From positions 1 through 33,276 of the forward strand of contig NZ_BIMA01000079.1 of NCBI RefSeq assembly GCF_004000845.1: DNA of 33,276 bases, in the 5' to 3' direction. Source of the DNA: Paenibacillus koleovorans NBRC 103111 (lineage in GTDB: Bacteria > Bacillota > Bacilli > Paenibacillales > NBRC-103111). The notes beneath the pieces were generated by a model. It did no database searches and was not told where the DNA came from. It was given only the letters and a program-made list of their open reading frames with translations. Every line of letters begins with the position of its first letter. Positions within the stretch are counted from its first letter, which is position 1. Of this stretch, positions 15,681 through 22,639 are shown piece after piece. The translations under genes were made by a program, and so were the position numbers.

Positions 15681-15865
15681 GGCGGGTTCCGCAGGTTTGG
15701 TGCGTTGCGAGTACCATCTCTGTGCACCAGTGGCGTTTTCTGCAGAGTTGGTTTATTTCGAGTAACATTTCCCTGTACCAGCGACGGTTTCAGCAGAGTT
15801 AGTTTATTTCGAGTAACGTTTCCCCTCTCCCATGGGCGTTTACGCAGAATTAGTTGGTGTTAGCC
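15681..15865. repeat. 51-bp tandem repeat array, family copy A
   Basis: About four imperfect units. The anchor GAGTAC/GAGTAAC occurs at 15709, 15760 and 15811, exactly 51 bp apart. Units share TGCAGAGTTGGTTTATTTCGAGTAAC with the middle two nearly identical and the outer two decayed. No coding potential is evident. Related units occur in opposite orientation near 26811 and 33117. It lies between the AraC regulator gene and the promoter of the sulfatase operon. Confidence 0.7.
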
Positions 15866-15868
15866 AAA

Positions 15869-16058
15869 AAATAAGGTGATGCCATCATCTTATTTCCCAA
15901 GCTTTGCTGGTTTCGTGAAATATAAGGTGATGGCACAGCGCTATTTGAAGGAATTGGGGTCAGCATGCCGGGTTGATGTCGGAATAAGGTGATTCGGCAG
16001 CGTTATGTTTCTTCATCACACCGATTTGGAGCAAATAGCGCTGTCTCACAGCGTTATT
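15869..16058. repeat. Cluster of short palindromic elements (AATAAGGTG / CAGCGTTATT)
   Basis: Together with the 51-bp repeats this fills the roughly 630-base gene-free gap 15545-16170. The first element, 15869-15895, has 13-bp arms (aaataaggtgatg / catcatcttattt) with one G-T mismatch and a one-base spacer. The last, 16034-16058, has 11-bp arms (aatagcgctgt / acagcgttatt). Two degenerate copies begin near 15921 and 15982, each starting with ATAAGGTGAT. They look like copies of a short intergenic palindrome. The remaining 16059-16170 shows nothing recognisable. Confidence 0.6.
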
Positions 16059-16170
16059 CACCCACTGCACCCATTCGCCCCATAAGCCACCCGTCTCACA
16101 CTCCACCCTTAAAGTTGATCGCCATCCAGACCAAATTTTACTCTCTTCCGATCCCCGCGGGCCCGCCGCC

Positions 16171-18462
16171 TCACACGCTCCGCTTGAAGTCGGTCGTGCT
16201 GATCCCGTTCAAGCGCTTGAAGGCGCGGCAGAACGTGTTGGACGAGTTGTAGCCGACCATCTCGGCGATGTCCTTCACGGTGTAGCGGTCATCGAGCAAC
16301 AGCTTCTTGGCCCGGTCCATCCGCAGCTGCTCCACGTACTCGGAGAACGTCATGCCGGTCTGCTCCTTGATGAAATGCGACACGTAAATCTCGGAGATAT
16401 TGAACGCCTCGGACACGGAGATCAGCGAGAACGATGGTGAAGGGTACTGGGTCTGGACCATCTCCAGGATGCCCGCCAGCAGTTGATCGTTGTGGCTCTT
16501 CTTGCGGCGGTCGACGACCTCGCACAGCTCCAGACACATCGATTGGATCGTCTGGAACAGCTCCATGCCGTCCTCCCCTCGGTCCGAACGGTCGAAGAAG
16601 GCCTGCAGCTGGGAACCCAGCCTCGCATCCTCGATCGCAAGCTGCTCCGCCAGCTTGGCGAGGCTGCCTTTCATATCGTACAGCAGCAGCTTGATCATCG
16701 CCGACGACAAATGCCGCTTCTCGAAATTTTCCGTGTAAAGCTCGAGGAACAGCTTACGGAGATCGGACGGATTGCCGGCCTTCGTCAGGTTCATCAGCTT
16801 GAGCTCCATTTCCGCCGGATAGTAGTAGCTGCCCGAATCCTGCGGTAAATCCGAAAACCGGACGACGCCTTCCAGCGACTTGCGGATTTTGTAATCGAGC
16901 GCCTGCTCCGCTTCATGAAACGACCTCGACCAGTCCTCCAGCTGCGTGTAAACGTCGCCGATACCGACGGAGGGGCTGAACCGCGCCTCCTGCAAATCCC
17001 GCTGCAGCTGCTCGAGCAGCTGCTCGACCCAAACCTGGCAGGCGCCGACATCTTCGGCCCGGCAAGCGAACAGCAGCGCCACCTGATGGCCGCTGATCGT
17101 ATGCGGGAACACCTCGTCGCTGAGCCGGGAGACGAGCTCCTGGACGAGCAAGCTTTTGCGCTCCATCTCGAGCAAATCTTCCTTCAGCAGCAGCTCATTA
17201 TGATCGCTCAGCGACAGTAAGGCAACCGCGAAGGTGCGGCCTTCCATGCGGATGCCGTGCCGCTCCATGATCGCCGGGATGTCGTCCGACAACGGCAGCT
17301 CGCCCTTCAGCAGCCGCTCGAACAAAGCGAACCGCAGCATCGGCCGCTGCTTCTCCATCTCCTGCTGCAAGGCGTCGTGGCTGCTCTTCAGTTGGAAGAT
17401 GCCGGACTGGATCAGCTGATACACGTCCCGCTTGCGGCCGGTTTTCCCCGAATCCGCCACGTCGGAGCCGATCGAATTCATCAGGAACCGGATCGGTCGA
17501 CTGCTGCGATACGCCATCAACAGGGCGAATAGGAAACCCGCCGCAAGGGACAGCAATAAAATCGTCAGCATCGTGCTGCGAATATAGTTAACTTTCTCAA
17601 GCGCAATATGCGCCGGCTGCGACACCACATAAGACCATCCGTTCGACTCGGAAGTCGTGTAGGTCGTCATCATGTTGCCTGAAGCCGCCGACGGGAAAAT
17701 CGTACCGCTCTTGTAGCCCGAATCGATGACAATCGGTTCAACTTGATTTTTCGCCGTCGAAATGGAGCTCACGATCTTGCCTTGCCGATCCGCGATGTAA
17801 GCCCAGCCGCCGTCCGAAATGTCGAGCCCGCTCATCAGCTTCACGAACTCCGTATTGTCGATCAGAATGACGATGGTGGCATACACGTTCGAAACAAAAC
17901 CAAGCGATTGCACGTAAGCGATCATCTCGCGCTCCTTGCCCTCCACCACATAAGGCTGCGTCGGTTCGATCGTGCGAGTGTGATACTGATTCATAAATTT
18001 GGCAATCCAATGTTCGTAGGATGTGCCTGTGATGCGGACCATATCTCGATAAAAAGAAGCGGAATCGGAAATGACAGTAGGAGTAATGACCAAGTCGCTC
18101 TTGGGGTAGTAGATATAGAAGCTGGAGATAAAGTTGTTGAACAAATTGTAGTTGAGCACGCTTTTGCGCGTCTCGATGGTGCGGAACGTGTTCGAGCCCT
18201 CGAAAGGGTCGTCCTGGTACTGGAAAGAGATCAGATTCGGGTCCAGCATAATTTGCCGGGCAATCTTGTCCACTTCTTCGAGGCGGCGATCGATGACCCC
18301 TCGCGTCTGATTCAGCATATTCATGTTCGACTTGGCCGTCTCGGTCTCGATGACGCTCAGCGTCTTGTAGTAATTGAACAGCCCGATCAGGACCGGCACG
18401 ATCAGAATGAGCAAATAGGGTATCAAAAACTTAAGGACGATGCTCCTCCCTTTGTTGCGCAC
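16171..18462 (-). CDS. Membrane-anchored AraC-family regulator with external sensor (regulator 1)
   Basis: 763 residues starting at a GTG (18462) with GGGGGGTG upstream. Order of parts: a membrane segment at about 10-30 (FLIPYLLILIVPVLIGLF), an external sensor region of roughly 260 residues of Cache type, a second membrane segment at about 295-318 (TILLLSLAAGFLFALLMAY), a cytoplasmic linker region, and a C-terminal AraC/XylS helix-turn-helix pair (YTVKDIAEMVGYNSSNTF, then RAFKRLNGISTTDFK). Such one-protein sensors bind a sugar outside the cell and regulate the adjacent lpl-type importer. It lies directly upstream of the sulfatase operon in the same direction, separated by 680 bp of repeats, and is its likely activator. 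No kinase or receiver domain is seen. Confidence 0.93.
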   Translation of the reverse strand: MRNKGRSIVLKFLIPYLLILIVPVLIGLFNYYKTLSVIETETAKSNMNMLNQTRGVIDRRLEEVDKIARQIMLDPNLISFQYQDDPFEGSNTFRTIETRKSVLNYNLFNNFISSFYIYYPKSDLVITPTVISDSASFYRDMVRITGTSYEHWIAKFMNQYHTRTIEPTQPYVVEGKEREMIAYVQSLGFVSNVYATIVILIDNTEFVKLMSGLDISDGGWAYIADRQGKIVSSISTAKNQVEPIVIDSGYKSGTIFPSAASGNMMTTYTTSESNGWSYVVSQPAHIALEKVNYIRSTMLTILLLSLAAGFLFALLMAYRSSRPIRFLMNSIGSDVADSGKTGRKRDVYQLIQSGIFQLKSSHDALQQEMEKQRPMLRFALFERLLKGELPLSDDIPAIMERHGIRMEGRTFAVALLSLSDHNELLLKEDLLEMERKSLLVQELVSRLSDEVFPHTISGHQVALLFACRAEDVGACQVWVEQLLEQLQRDLQEARFSPSVGIGDVYTQLEDWSRSFHEAEQALDYKIRKSLEGVVRFSDLPQDSGSYYYPAEMELKLMNLTKAGNPSDLRKLFLELYTENFEKRHLSSAMIKLLLYDMKGSLAKLAEQLAIEDARLGSQLQAFFDRSDRGEDGMELFQTIQSMCLELCEVVDRRKKSHNDQLLAGILEMVQTQYPSPSFSLISVSEAFNISEIYVSHFIKEQTGMTFSEYVEQLRMDRAKKLLLDDRYTVKDIAEMVGYNSSNTFCRAFKRLNGISTTDFKRSV

Positions 18463-18504
18463 CGCTGCACCCCCCAGGCCGGTAGCCGGCTCTTGTCTGC
18501 TTCT

Positions 18505-18513
18505 ATAGTATCA
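18505..18513 (-). promoter_or_regulatory. Extended -10 element and leader hairpin before regulator 1
   Basis: On the minus strand TGATACTAT fits an extended -10 (TGnTACTAT), starting just after the CapA stop codon. No clear -35 box is visible. Transcription would start near 18498. A small hairpin, GCCGG-CTA-CCGGC at 18490-18478, lies in the leader just before the ribosome binding site and could limit translation. This would let regulator 1 be made apart from the CapA gene upstream. Confidence 0.4.
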
Positions 18514-18515
18514 CA

Positions 18516-19766
18516 TCAGGAAGCGTCGAAGAACCGCAGCTCCGGCATTTTCTCCATCATCCTCGCCTTCACCGACAACCACAGGCCGTTCATTTTGTCA
18601 TAATCGCCCGGACTGAGCTCCAACCAGGGAACAATGCGATAGTTGCGAAAATTTTCGTAGCGGTTGTAAGTCGGCGTGAAAGCCGGGTTTTGCAATGTGA
18701 TCGTGGCCGCTCCATTCTTGACGGTCTTGACCACTTCAATCTGGCCGATCCCGCCGATGAGCTCCAGCGGCTGATCCTGCGCCGACAAGAAATTGCCGAG
18801 CGAATACATGACTAGCGTCCGCATCCCGTCTTCGCGCTCGACCCATTCGAAAGGCTGCAGCACATGCGGATGCGTCCCGATCACGATGTCCGCCCCCCAG
18901 GCCGACAGCCTTCGAGCCAGCTCGATCTGATTCGCGTTCGTCGCCATCTGATCCTCGCTGCCCCAATGCATCGCCACCACCACGACGTCCGCGAGTTGCT
19001 TCGCCCGTGCGATTTCGTTTTCCATCGCCGCATCCTGGGTCCGATTGACCAAGTAAGGCTTGTTCGCCGGGACCGGGATCCCGTTCGTGCCATACGTGTA
19101 GGAGAGGAACGCAAACGAGATGTCATTCCTCACAAGCAGGCGAATCCGATCGTGGTCCTCCTGAGAGACGAAAGCGCCTGTGTAGGGCATGCCGATCCGA
19201 TCCCAGTAAGCTGCAGCGGCCAAAATACCCGGCTCCCGCATGTCCATCGCGTGATTGTTGGCCATGGTGACGAGGTCGACGCCTGAATCCTTCAGCGCAT
19301 CGCCCACCTCATGCGGACTGTTGAAGAGCGGGTACGAGGATAGGCCAAGCTCGCTCCCGCCGATTATCGACTCCGAATTTGCCATTAGCAAATCCGGCCG
19401 CTGCAGCATGTCCCGGACCTGAGAGAACATCGGGGTGAAATCGTAGCCTCCGCCATTCGGCAGCATCGCATCCCGGTAGACGGAGTTGTGGATAAGCACA
19501 TCCCCGATCGCGGCCAAAGTGACCTGCGAAACGACCGGCGCCGGTGTCGGTGTGGGAGTCGGTGTTGGCGTAAGAGTGGGGGCCGGCCTCGCCGATTGCA
19601 CCGCAGACGGAGTCGGGGATGGTGCTGCGGAATGCCCGGGCAGCGCTTCAGCGAGCTCCGAATCCGGATTCAGACGGGACAACTCGAACCCGATGCCGAC
19701 CGACAGCAGCAAGATGACGATCAGCAGCAAGCCTACTATTTTTTCCATCTTGGTAAAAGTAAACAT
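18516..19766 (-). CDS. CapA-type metallophosphatase-fold protein (PGA_cap family), membrane-anchored
   Basis: 416 residues. An N-terminal membrane anchor at about 8-28 (EKIVGLLLIVILLLSVGIGF) is followed by a Pro/Thr linker (repeated TP, about 47-77) and the CapA domain. Motifs of the family are all visible: AAIGDVLIHNSVY, ANSESIIGG, TMANNHAMD, VAMHWGSEDQ and GTHPHVLQP. These supply the metal ligands of the calcineurin-like fold. CapA-like proteins are linked to poly-gamma-glutamate capsule, but stand-alone copies are common and their role is unclear. The start ATG lies 1 base after the stop of the stalk-domain gene, whose final GAGGAG codons serve as its ribosome binding site, so the two genes are coupled. 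No capB or capC gene is present. Confidence 0.9.
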   Translation of the reverse strand: MFTFTKMEKIVGLLLIVILLLSVGIGFELSRLNPDSELAEALPGHSAAPSPTPSAVQSARPAPTLTPTPTPTPTPAPVVSQVTLAAIGDVLIHNSVYRDAMLPNGGGYDFTPMFSQVRDMLQRPDLLMANSESIIGGSELGLSSYPLFNSPHEVGDALKDSGVDLVTMANNHAMDMREPGILAAAAYWDRIGMPYTGAFVSQEDHDRIRLLVRNDISFAFLSYTYGTNGIPVPANKPYLVNRTQDAAMENEIARAKQLADVVVVAMHWGSEDQMATNANQIELARRLSAWGADIVIGTHPHVLQPFEWVEREDGMRTLVMYSLGNFLSAQDQPLELIGGIGQIEVVKTVKNGAATITLQNPAFTPTYNRYENFRNYRIVPWLELSPGDYDKMNGLWLSVKARMMEKMPELRFFDAS

Positions 19767-19767
19767 C

Positions 19768-21051
19768 CTACTCCTCGAAGTCGGTTACATGTAAGACCCG
19801 GTTAGCCGGGACGGCCGCCCAAGGCTTTCCAATAGCTTTCCCTATTTTTTCCCGAAAGGCGGCATCGCTCTCCAAAGCATGGACAAGCTCAGGCGACGCC
19901 AGCAGCCGAACGACACTGCGCTCCGTCTTCAAATAAAACTGAAGCTTGTATTGCCGCAATCCTTTCCAGCCCGGCACCTCCTGCAGAACATGCTCGAACG
20001 GAACAGTCATCGCCGGCATCATCTCCCCTTCGACCGTATAGGAGATCGAATCGCCGCCCAAGCTCAGCACCTGCAGGCTGCCGTCCGTCCGACCGTCGTA
20101 GAAATAGCCCCAATCGCTCAGCAAATATTTGATCCCCAACAGCTTCGGCTCCCGTTGATCCGCGATCGGCAGCTTGAGCGTGACGGCAGACTGACTTCCG
20201 CTCCATTCCAGCTGGTAGCCCAGCTTCTCCGCAACCGCGCGAAGAGGGACATACAGCTCTCGATCGTACACAAACAGCTCCGGATGGTCCTTCACCAGCT
20301 CGCCCTGCACGTTGAGTGTCACAGAGGGGAACGTCACTTCAGTCTCCAGCGGAACCTGGGTGAAATCCGGAGGCGTCGCCAGCTCATCGCGATTCGCCTC
20401 CTTGAGCTCGGGTTTGCCGGCTGCGGTCCCCGCGCTTCGAATGGATACCGTTCTTGCCTTTTCGTTCCAGTCCGTCAACAGTCCGAACGTCTCCGCCCAT
20501 ACGGCAAGAGGAAAATAGACGGAATCATCCGCTATCGCCGCCCGAGCCGGCTTCCCGAGATAACGATTCTCCAAAAACAGCCGGATCTCGTTCTGACGAT
20601 GGAGCAGCAGACGATCCGTTCGGGGAGGCAGCGCCGGCGCCGGCTTCACCCGCTCGCGCAGCCAAGCGAGACGAATATCCGTTCGGACATCGGACAGCCA
20701 GTATCCGTCGAACACGCTTGCATATGGCAGCTCCGCTCCATGAGAATAGAACAAATACGTTTTTCCTGCTTGAAGCGCGAGACCGCATTGGTCGGAATCG
20801 TTATTGGTCCAAACGAAGGCAGCAGGCGTTCCTTTCAAGCTCTCCACCGTCTCGAGCGTCGCTACCAGCTGCGAGGGGTAAGCGGCCTCCACCTTCAGCA
20901 CCTTTGCCGTGAAAATGGATTGCGCCTCCAAAAAATTTTCCTCCATCGTAGTCGGCCCCCGAAAGCATGCGAAAGCCGGCGAGCTCCAGAAGCTCAACCC
21001 CAGGCCAAACAAGAAGACCAACCCCAGCACACAACCAAGCCAACGTTTCAT
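19768..21051 (-). CDS. Secreted protein with NTR-like and two copper-amine-oxidase-N (stalk) domains
   Basis: 427 residues. A signal peptide ends at SSPAFA, so the mature chain begins at Cys29 (CFRGPTT). The next about 115 residues (SIFTAKVLKVE, SDQCGLALQAGKTYLFYS) resemble the TIMP/netrin-type NTR domain, which has an N-terminal Cys. Two stalk domains follow: one near 145-205 (EIRLFLENRYLG to VSIRS) and one near 240-300 (VTLNVQGELV, LYVPLRAVAEKLGYQLEW). The last about 120 residues are not assigned. The protein probably acts at the cell surface; stalk domains are wall-associated modules in Paenibacillaceae. The start has GGAGAGGG upstream. It precedes CapA with a 1-bp gap. A direct link to glycan use is not evident. 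Confidence 0.82.
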   Translation of the reverse strand: MKRWLGCVLGLVFLFGLGLSFWSSPAFACFRGPTTMEENFLEAQSIFTAKVLKVEAAYPSQLVATLETVESLKGTPAAFVWTNNDSDQCGLALQAGKTYLFYSHGAELPYASVFDGYWLSDVRTDIRLAWLRERVKPAPALPPRTDRLLLHRQNEIRLFLENRYLGKPARAAIADDSVYFPLAVWAETFGLLTDWNEKARTVSIRSAGTAAGKPELKEANRDELATPPDFTQVPLETEVTFPSVTLNVQGELVKDHPELFVYDRELYVPLRAVAEKLGYQLEWSGSQSAVTLKLPIADQREPKLLGIKYLLSDWGYFYDGRTDGSLQVLSLGGDSISYTVEGEMMPAMTVPFEHVLQEVPGWKGLRQYKLQFYLKTERSVVRLLASPELVHALESDAAFREKIGKAIGKPWAAVPANRVLHVTDFEE

Positions 21052-21074
21052 GGCTATGCCCTCTCCAATTCGAG

Positions 21075-21536
21075 TTAGATCAACACTTTCACGACAATTT
21101 TCTTGACCGGCGCCGGTTCCTCGTCGACCGCAATGCCTGGGATGTGAGCATCCTGCGGGGCAAAAACAGCGAACGAGCCTGCCGTTACTTCACAGAGACT
21201 GCCTTCGTCGCCCTCGAACAAAGCGTAGTCGCCTGCTTCGTCATATTCCTTCTTGATGCGGACCTGGTCCAGATGCGCAAACCCCATCAACTCCGTGCCC
21301 TCCGCCAAGTACTGGATATCGAAATAACGGCGATGCGCCTCCCACTTGCCCTCGGCAAGCGGCTTCGTGTTATAGTGCTGCACCAAAAAATACAGGTCGT
21401 TGCCATCGATCTCATATTTGCCAGGCGCCAGTCCCGGAAGCGATTCCGCATGCTCCTGCAAATATCGGAAGCCGGCAGCCAGTTGCGGGTGAATGCCATA
21501 GTAGTTGGCGGCATTGCTCAAACGGTCGAGTATCAC
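21075..21536 (-). CDS. YhcH/YjgK/YiaL (DUF386) sugar protein
   Basis: About 153 residues when started at the GTG at 21536, where family homology begins (ILDRLSNAANYYG) and AAGGATGGG lies upstream; a longer start at 21593 is possible but would add a non-family stretch. Family motifs are present: NTKPLAEGKWEAHRRYFDIQY, GSFAVFAPQDAHIPG and the end VKKIVVKVLI. The family is a cupin-like beta barrel with a metal site, found in operons for sialic acid, uronate and other sugars, and is thought to act as an anomerase or sugar-processing protein. It is cytoplasmic. It lies downstream of the cysteine-hydrolase-fold gene (114-bp gap) and 23 bp before the stalk-domain gene. Its presence supports breakdown of acidic or amino sugars. 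Confidence 0.87.
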   Translation of the reverse strand: MILDRLSNAANYYGIHPQLAAGFRYLQEHAESLPGLAPGKYEIDGNDLYFLVQHYNTKPLAEGKWEAHRRYFDIQYLAEGTELMGFAHLDQVRIKKEYDEAGDYALFEGDEGSLCEVTAGSFAVFAPQDAHIPGIAVDEEPAPVKKIVVKVLI

Positions 21537-21650
21537 CGGGTTATCCCATCCTTCGTTGTTATTAAGACGATCGTAACACAAACCGGTGGACACGTCTCCC
21601 TCTATCGGATAAAAGCTGCTCCGTCTTTACAAAAGTCCAAGCCAGGATCC

Positions 21651-22478
21651 CTACCCCTGTGAATCCAGCACCCGAATCAAATCATCAGCTTCATACACGA
21701 AGCCGTACAGCAGCGCCACATACCATAGAGCGACTTCTTTGGCGGTTTCCGTGCTTACCGTCTCCTTGTTCTCGATCGCGGTCACCGCTTGGCGGATCGT
21801 GGAGCATAACATGCCGTGCTTCTGCATTTCGAACATGCCGCCCGGCGAGGTCAGCAAGCAGCCGTTGATCGCAAAGCCGGCATAGATCAAGTGATTGACG
21901 CCGTTCTCCTTGCACAGCGCGAACAATTGAGGCGCATTCTGAGCGACGCCTTCGTCGCCGAGAGGCCTCGCCTCCTCCGGGAAATCGAGGCGGGCTTGTC
22001 CGCGCGCGATGTCGTCGACATTATGCAGCCCGGGAAACGAAAACTCGCGCCGGAACTGATACAGCCGGTCCCGAACCGGGTCCGAGGCGATCCGTTCCGG
22101 CGTTTCCACCCGTTCGCCTGCCAGTTCAACCGCATGCCGATAACCTGGAAGCGCTTTATAATACTCGCTGTCCGGCCGCACGACGTGGAATACGCGCAGG
22201 CCGGACGTTCTAGCCGCCTGCAGCAGCGGCGGAAACACCCGCTCGCAGATCTCATAGGAGCGGGGAATATATTCGACCGTCCGGTGCCAGCCGGGGAACT
22301 GCTCCCGCGTTCCGCAATCCCAGGCGTGCATAACGACTAGCGCCGTGCGGGACAAGTCCAGCTCGAGGTCCGCTTTTTTCCAGCCGCCATAGCCCTCTCC
22401 CGGATAGTCCCGCTCGAAGTCCGCGTCGAAATGCTGATAGTATTGCGTCGGTACGCTCACGATTCTGTTTCGGTTCAT
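21651..22478 (-). CDS. Cysteine hydrolase of the isochorismatase fold
   Basis: 275 residues. The core strand ALVVMHAWD supplies the first catalytic Asp, and GFAINGCLLTSPGGM carries the nucleophile Cys in the usual position. FHVVRPDSEYY is the strand after the first helix. The lysine of the usual Asp-Lys-Cys set is not obvious to me. The family hydrolyses C-N or vinyl-ether bonds in many small molecules; no substrate can be named. The protein is cytoplasmic. GGAGG lies upstream of the ATG, and a strong promoter with a palindromic operator precedes it, making this the first gene of a unit that probably includes the DUF386 gene. Confidence 0.82.
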   Translation of the reverse strand: MNRNRIVSVPTQYYQHFDADFERDYPGEGYGGWKKADLELDLSRTALVVMHAWDCGTREQFPGWHRTVEYIPRSYEICERVFPPLLQAARTSGLRVFHVVRPDSEYYKALPGYRHAVELAGERVETPERIASDPVRDRLYQFRREFSFPGLHNVDDIARGQARLDFPEEARPLGDEGVAQNAPQLFALCKENGVNHLIYAGFAINGCLLTSPGGMFEMQKHGMLCSTIRQAVTAIENKETVSTETAKEVALWYVALLYGFVYEADDLIRVLDSQG

Positions 22479-22509
22479 GGTGGATCGCCTCCATTCGATG
22501 TCCGTTTCA

Positions 22510-22544
22510 ACGCCAGTTTAGTGGCGTCAGCTGCGTTTTGTCAA
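22510..22544 (-). promoter_or_regulatory. Strong sigma-A promoter with dyad operator
   Basis: On the minus strand TTGACA (22544-22539) and TAAACT (22520-22515) are separated by 18 bp. A perfect dyad, ACGCCA-N6-TGGCGT (22527-22510), covers the -10 box. A dyad in that place is typical of a repressor operator. The binding protein is unknown and no LacI or GntR gene lies in the window. It should drive the isochorismatase-fold gene and those following. Confidence 0.7.
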
Positions 22545-22591
22545 CGTCCTTTTAGAAATCTTGCCGCCTGTTCGCATCCCCACAAACGCTC

Positions 22592-22625
22592 AAAAACCCG
22601 ATCCGACTTATCGTCGGACCGGGTT
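22592..22625 (-). terminator. Rho-independent terminator of the lyase gene
   Basis: On the minus strand a stem of 13 pairs (AACCCGGTCCGAC / GTCGGATCGGGTT, one G-U) with a 5-base loop is followed by TTTTT counting the end of the arm. It begins 15 bases after the lyase stop codon and separates that gene from the promoter of the next unit. Confidence 0.85.
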
Positions 22626-22639
22626 AAACCATTAACCCA

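Noticed and set aside
16140-16172. Terminator after regulator 1 (GC-rich GCGGGCCCGC palindrome)
   Set aside because: No loop of suitable size and no T-tract follows on the minus strand.
18516-21051. Poly-gamma-glutamate capsule operon
   Set aside because: Only a CapA-like gene is present; no capB, capC or capE relatives are adjacent.
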